This document shows, in pieces, positions 60,612 to 64,000 of a stretch of 64,000 bases of DNA; the stretch's first letter is position 1; every line of letters starts with the position of its first letter. A program made the translations under genes and the position numbers. The stretch lies in the NCBI GenBank assembly GCA_025360005.1, contig JANYDA010000065.1:1-64000 (forward strand), in the 5' to 3' direction. Source of the stretch: Fibrobacteria bacterium (GTDB lineage Bacteria; Fibrobacterota; Fibrobacteria; UBA11236). Below the pieces are notes generated by a model. It made no database searches. It was not told the DNA's origin and saw only the letters and a list, made by a program, of their open reading frames with translations.

Positions 60612-61988
60612 ATGCAAGTTGCAGTAGTAGGAGCGGGCATGTTGGGACTCACCCTGGCATACCGGCTGGCGAAACAAGGGCATCGGGTCAGGGTTTTCGA
60701 GGCCGGCGGCGCGCTCGGCGGGTTGGCTTGCGCCCATGACTACGGGGAGTTCGTCTGGGATCGCTATTACCATTGCATCCTTCCCCAGGACGGGAAACTC
60801 ATCGCCCTGCTCAAGGAACTGGGGCTGGAGCAGGATCTCCGCTGGCGCGCCACCGGCACGGGCTATTATGGACGCGGCAAATTCCACTCCATGAGCAATA
60901 ACCGGGACTTCCTGGCTTTTCCCCTTCTGTCCCTCATCGATAAGGGCCGCTTGGGCGCGGCCATCTTCTACGCCACCCGTTTCGCGGATCCCTATAAGCT
61001 CTACGGCGTCACCGCCAAAGCCTGGCTTACGCGGCTCTGCGGCCGCAAGACCTACCAGGTATTCTGGCTTCCGCTCCTCAAAGCCAAGTTCGGGCCGTTC
61101 CACGATCAGATAGCGGCCGTGTTCATCTGGGCCACCCTGACCCGCTTGTTCGGCGCGCGCACGGCGGGCAAGAACCAGGAGAACCTGGGCTACGTGCACG
61201 GCGGTTATGGAAACATTTTGGGCCGTTTTGAAAAAGAGCTGCAGGCCGCGGGCGTGGAAATCCTACTGGGCACCGCCGTCACGCGCATCCAGGCGCGCGC
61301 GGCCCAGAACGGGAATCCGGCCGTTTGCAGCCTCGCCCTTGCGGGAGGGGAAGGACCGGGAAAAAGCTCCGAGCGGACCCTCGAATTCGATCAGGTTTTT
61401 TTCACCGCCCCCACATCCCTGGCAGAGAAGGTGGCCGGCCCGGAATTGCTTCCTTACGTGAGGCGCATGACGGAATGGTATCCCACCTCCCGCGCCTATC
61501 TGGGGGTCATCTGCCTGGTGTTGGTTCTGAAAAAACCGCTGACGCCTTATTATGTATTGAATATCGGGGAAGACCTGGGGCTTACCGGGCTGATCGAAAT
61601 GACCAATCTCATCGACGCCGCGGAAGAAACCCACGGGCGCAGCCTCGTTTATCTACCCAGGTATCTCGACAGCGGGGACGCCAAATTCCAAGACTCGGAC
61701 GAAAGCATACTGCGGGAGTTCTTGGGCGGCGGGTTGATCAAGCTGTTTCCGGGATTTTCGGAAAAGGAGGACCTGGTCAGTTATTCGGTGCATCGGGCCC
61801 GTTTTGTGCAACCGCTGCCGCTGGCCCGGGAAAACTCTGGGGAAATCCGGCCGGCTCCCGCTTTGGAACGGCCTTTCCAGATCCTGAATACCTCCATGCT
61901 CCGCTGCGCCACCTTGAACAACAACGAGGTGGTGGGCCTGGTGGACGAGTTCCTGAGAAAAAACGCTTTGGCCGTCGGGGCGGACTAA
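60612..61988 (+). CDS. FAD-dependent amine-oxidase/protoporphyrinogen-oxidase-like protein (458 aa)
   Basis: The FAD-binding motif VAVVGAGMLGLTLAYRLAKQ with E31 in VFEAGGALGGL is at the very start. The rest, including TAKAWLTRLCGRKTYQVFWL and a carboxyl NNNEVVGLVDEF, follows the amine oxidase / phytoene desaturase-like fold, typical of oxidoreductases beside EPS genes. It may oxidise a polyprenyl or sugar intermediate; related proteins sometimes act as UDP-galactopyranose mutases, but that signature is not clear. The stop overlaps the next methyltransferase gene on the other strand by 4 bases. Confidence 0.8.
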   Translation: MQVAVVGAGMLGLTLAYRLAKQGHRVRVFEAGGALGGLACAHDYGEFVWDRYYHCILPQDGKLIALLKELGLEQDLRWRATGTGYYGRGKFHSMSNNRDFLAFPLLSLIDKGRLGAAIFYATRFADPYKLYGVTAKAWLTRLCGRKTYQVFWLPLLKAKFGPFHDQIAAVFIWATLTRLFGARTAGKNQENLGYVHGGYGNILGRFEKELQAAGVEILLGTAVTRIQARAAQNGNPAVCSLALAGGEGPGKSSERTLEFDQVFFTAPTSLAEKVAGPELLPYVRRMTEWYPTSRAYLGVICLVLVLKKPLTPYYVLNIGEDLGLTGLIEMTNLIDAAEETHGRSLVYLPRYLDSGDAKFQDSDESILREFLGGGLIKLFPGFSEKEDLVSYSVHRARFVQPLPLARENSGEIRPAPALERPFQILNTSMLRCATLNNNEVVGLVDEFLRKNALAVGAD

Positions 61989-62686
61989 CTTATCCGGGCT
62001 TCATGCGGAAACCGCGCCGCATCAGGAGCCGCCTTCAAGGAGACCGCCTTAGGCTTCAGGGAGAGCGCCTTGTAAAGGCAATGCGATCCCGTGAGGGGCG
62101 GAAAAGTGAGCCGTTTTTCCTCCCGGAAATTTTCCGATAGAGCGGGCAGCAAGGCCTGCCTGCGTTGCCCATAGTCCTTTTCGGCGGACTCTCCGGTAAG
62201 CATCTTGAGGCCGAAATCCACCAATGGGCTATGCCCGGGGGTAACGAGAATGAGACGCCCATCCGGCTTCATTACCCGGCGCATCTCCGCGGAAGCCAGG
62301 TTGATGTTCGGCACGAACTCCAGGCTGCTCACCGCGATGATGCAATCGAAATAGCCGCTGGGGAAATCCAGGTATTCTGCGCTGGCCTTGGAAAGGATCG
62401 CCTCCACCCCCAAACCGGCAAGCGTCCTGGCCACATCTTCATTCCTGGCATGAACATCGATTCCGTAAAGTTCTTTGCAATGGTTGGCCAGCTCCGGCAT
62501 GAAAATGCCGCTGCCGTAGCCTATCTCCAGGAGACGGATAGGCGCCACCGATTTGAGGAGTGAACGTACCAACGCGAACCGGAGGCGTTGGATCCCGCCC
62601 AGCAGGCCGCGGAAATTCCAATCAGCGTGATCGACGTGACCGGTTTTGATCAACTTATCGGGAGATAAAAGGGCGATTTTTCCCAT
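61985..62686 (-). CDS. Class I SAM-dependent methyltransferase (233 aa)
   Basis: Motif I (LLEIGYGSGIFMPELANH) near residue 52, a YDGIDV-like motif (LYGIDVHARNED), FDCIIAVSSLEF and KPDGRLILVTPG are those of UbiE-like methyltransferases. AAGGAAGT stands 3 bases before the ATG. It follows the deacetylase after a 138-base gap with repeats. Substrate unknown; a sugar or lipid of the polymer is likely by context. Confidence 0.85.
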   Translation of the reverse strand: MGKIALLSPDKLIKTGHVDHADWNFRGLLGGIQRLRFALVRSLLKSVAPIRLLEIGYGSGIFMPELANHCKELYGIDVHARNEDVARTLAGLGVEAILSKASAEYLDFPSGYFDCIIAVSSLEFVPNINLASAEMRRVMKPDGRLILVTPGHSPLVDFGLKMLTGESAEKDYGQRRQALLPALSENFREEKRLTFPPLTGSHCLYKALSLKPKAVSLKAAPDAARFPHEARIS

Positions 62687-62708
62687 ACTTCCTTAACTAT
62701 TTAGAGAA

Positions 62709-62759
62709 ATAAATAGTAACAAGCATAAATAGTAACAAGCCGGAAGGGAATTTAATTCC
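62709..62759. repeat. 16-bp tandem repeat and AT palindrome
   Basis: ATAAATAGTAACAAGC occurs twice without gap (62709-62724 and 62725-62740), then GGAATT-T-AATTCC (62747-62759), a perfect palindrome. A TAAATAGTAAC word also stands on the minus strand by the wbpE promoter. Possibly a regulator site or promoter duplication for the minus-strand methyltransferase. Confidence 0.5.
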
Positions 62760-62824
62760 AACAGGATTGCCGCTGGCGGCGGCTGACGGGATTTCCGCGA
62801 CTTGACGATCTTTTTACGTACGCA

Positions 62825-63820
62825 CTAAACGGTAATGGCGGCAGTCGCCGGCAGCGGCATGGCCCGGCGGCGCAACCCGTCCTTCAACAGGGAAGAGCGG
62901 GCGTGTTTTTCCATGGTAATGGGCTCAAAGCTGTTCTTGATATACCCGACCAGGGTATCGAAGAAGGCCAGCTTGTCGCGGGTGTCCAAGTCCATGCCCG
63001 GGAAAAACGACAACTGAGGCACCTTGTCCTTTCCCAGAAAGTCCAGCGGGTGGAGCAACAGTGAAGGCTGCACGCCACGCAGGCGGCAGAGCGCCAGGGC
63101 AGTACGGAAGTAGAGTTCGGCCGCGGGCTTGGAGAACCGCGACAGGTAAAGCACGTAACTCAGGTGGATGGGCGTACGGAAGATGGGCATGGTGGTCACG
63201 GGGATCTCCAGCAGACCTTCGCCTTCTCCCCAGCGGTAGGGCCTCAGCGGCTGGAAGCCGTCGCTGAATTTGCCGAAAAGCCCTTTGCGCTTTTCCTTCT
63301 CGTCCTCCGTGAGATTATCGCTTTTCCAGAAGTAATAGGCCCTGGCCAGCGCTCCGATGAAGGTGGGGAAGGTGGAGGCGTCGTATAGGTAACCGCGGTG
63401 TGACAGTATCTCCAGGGTTTCCCGGCTGAAGCTGAAGCCCGGTCCGCGGAAGCCGATGGGCCTTTTGCCGGTGGCCCTTTCGATGTGGGTTTCCGCCGAG
63501 GCCAGTTCCTCTTCCAGTTCCGACCGGCTATACAGGTGCAGCCAGGGTTCGTGCCGGAAGGAATGGCTGCCGATCTCGTGCCCTTCCGATCCCAGCGCGC
63601 GGAAGGCGCCCGCGTTCTTCTCAAGAGCGGCGTCCTGGCCCACCACGAAAAAGGTGATGGTCATCTTATGCTTGCGCAGCCGCTCCAGCACCACGTCCAC
63701 GAGCGGATCCAGATAGGTGGGATACTCGTCCCAGCCTGCGTCCCCGTGCGTCTTCTGGTAGGACCAGAGATTGTCCATGTCCAGGGATACGCTCATGCCC
63801 GGCTTGGATGGGTTTTTCAT
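62825..63820 (-). CDS. Polysaccharide deacetylase, second type (331 aa)
   Basis: NodB-type motifs: VSLDMDNLWSYQ near the start (D-x-D), HEIGSHSFRHEPW (His pair), and GFRGPGFSFS (motif 3). It lacks a signal peptide and is more like cytoplasmic or membrane-associated deacetylases that act on lipid-linked sugars. ATG overlaps the glycosyltransferase stop by ATGA. It differs in sequence from the 41345 enzyme, so the two are not recent duplicates. Confidence 0.85.
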   Translation of the reverse strand: MKNPSKPGMSVSLDMDNLWSYQKTHGDAGWDEYPTYLDPLVDVVLERLRKHKMTITFFVVGQDAALEKNAGAFRALGSEGHEIGSHSFRHEPWLHLYSRSELEEELASAETHIERATGKRPIGFRGPGFSFSRETLEILSHRGYLYDASTFPTFIGALARAYYFWKSDNLTEDEKEKRKGLFGKFSDGFQPLRPYRWGEGEGLLEIPVTTMPIFRTPIHLSYVLYLSRFSKPAAELYFRTALALCRLRGVQPSLLLHPLDFLGKDKVPQLSFFPGMDLDTRDKLAFFDTLVGYIKNSFEPITMEKHARSSLLKDGLRRRAMPLPATAAITV

Positions 63821-64000
63821 AGTACCACCTTTTCCGGTTTGGGTACGGGCAGGGACTCTTCGCGCATCGCATCCCGCTGGAGCGCAAGCTTCGCCAGGAA
63901 TCGCAAGTGCAGCCCGATGGTGCGCACGATCTTCATTTTCGATTCGCCCAGTATGCGGGACTCCAGGACGGCGGGATGCTCCACGATGCGGCCGTTGATG
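63817..64000 (-). CDS. Glycosyltransferase, GT2 family (C-terminal 61 codons, cut by window edge)
   Basis: The frame is open from the window edge to a TGA overlapping the deacetylase ATG. The visible end (LESRILGESKMKIVRTIGLH) resembles the carboxyl region of DPM1/ArnC-type GT2 enzymes, where a GxSKM motif precedes the membrane-facing helix. The front, with the DXD region, lies outside. It is likely the first gene of the operon with the deacetylase and works on the same lipid-linked sugar. Confidence 0.65.
   Translation of the reverse strand, partial: INGRIVEHPAVLESRILGESKMKIVRTIGLHLRFLAKLALQRDAMREESLPVPKPEKVVL

Noticed and set aside
1-64000. tRNA, rRNA, CRISPR array or riboswitch
   Set aside because: I saw no repeat-spacer array, no recognisable tRNA or rRNA sequence and no known riboswitch core on either strand; absence was judged by eye only.

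Overview
The window is a GC-rich chromosomal segment of a Gram-negative bacterium. Evidence for two membranes includes a TolC/RND efflux set, a Wza-type exporter and several lipoproteins. The exosortase (XrtA/Prs) apparatus and a secreted protein with a FlgD/T9SS-like carboxyl end suggest a deep lineage of the FCB or proteobacterial type, possibly Fibrobacterota. That placement is an inference; no rRNA or other phylogenetic marker is present, and I saw no tRNA or CRISPR array.

Region 1 (1-2.0 kb) is mobile-element debris: the tail of an ISAzo13-like transposase, the last codons of a probable polymorphic toxin with its intact putative immunity gene, a HTH repressor with a clear operator, and a broken CHC2 zinc-finger primase-like gene. 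Region 2 (2.0-9.3 kb) has a YkgJ-like cysteine-cluster protein and a tetR-tolC-mfp-RND efflux operon on the minus strand with a good promoter and operator candidates. Region 3 (9.5-13.5 kb) is a compact plus-strand module: peroxidase-like CMD protein, FAD oxidoreductase, radical SAM enzyme, a metallophosphoesterase-like protein that has lost its first metal motif, and an NADP-dependent reductase. I know of no described pathway with this exact set, and it is the best candidate here for an undescribed system.

Region 4 (13.5-64 kb) is one large exopolysaccharide locus of the exosortase type. The regulatory and core part (14.6-25 kb) holds PrsR, a methyltransferase, PrsK, a Wzz/BY-kinase, a PrsT-like TPR protein, an exosortase with its Cys/Arg/His residues, and EpsI. 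The assembly part (25-45 kb) holds at least six glycosyltransferases, an SGNH plus MBOAT O-acetylation pair, an O-antigen-ligase/polymerase, a Wzx-like flippase, a beta-helix protein, a deacetylase and two hexapeptide acetyltransferases around a polytopic membrane protein. A carrier-protein block (45-50 kb) has an SGNH-like lipoprotein, an NAD-synthase-type amidating enzyme, an acyl carrier protein, an AMP-forming acyl ligase and a PrmC-like methyltransferase. It is followed by an asparagine-synthase-like amidotransferase, a secreted Fn3-like protein, a three-gene overlapping operon, a Wza-like exporter, and a four-gene WbpE-B-D-I set that would make a UDP-di-N-acetyl-mannuronate. An FAD oxidoreductase, a methyltransferase, a second deacetylase and a truncated GT2 close the window.

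Together the locus would make nucleotide sugars, build and decorate a lipid-linked repeat (O-acetyl, acyl, amide), flip and polymerise it, control chain length by the BY-kinase and export it. PrsK/PrsR (sigma-54 type) probably control expression. No PEP-CTERM substrate of the exosortase and no obvious initiating phosphoglycosyltransferase lie inside the window. Many gene pairs overlap by ATGA or GTGA, so most blocks are tight operons, and convergent junctions carry hairpins.
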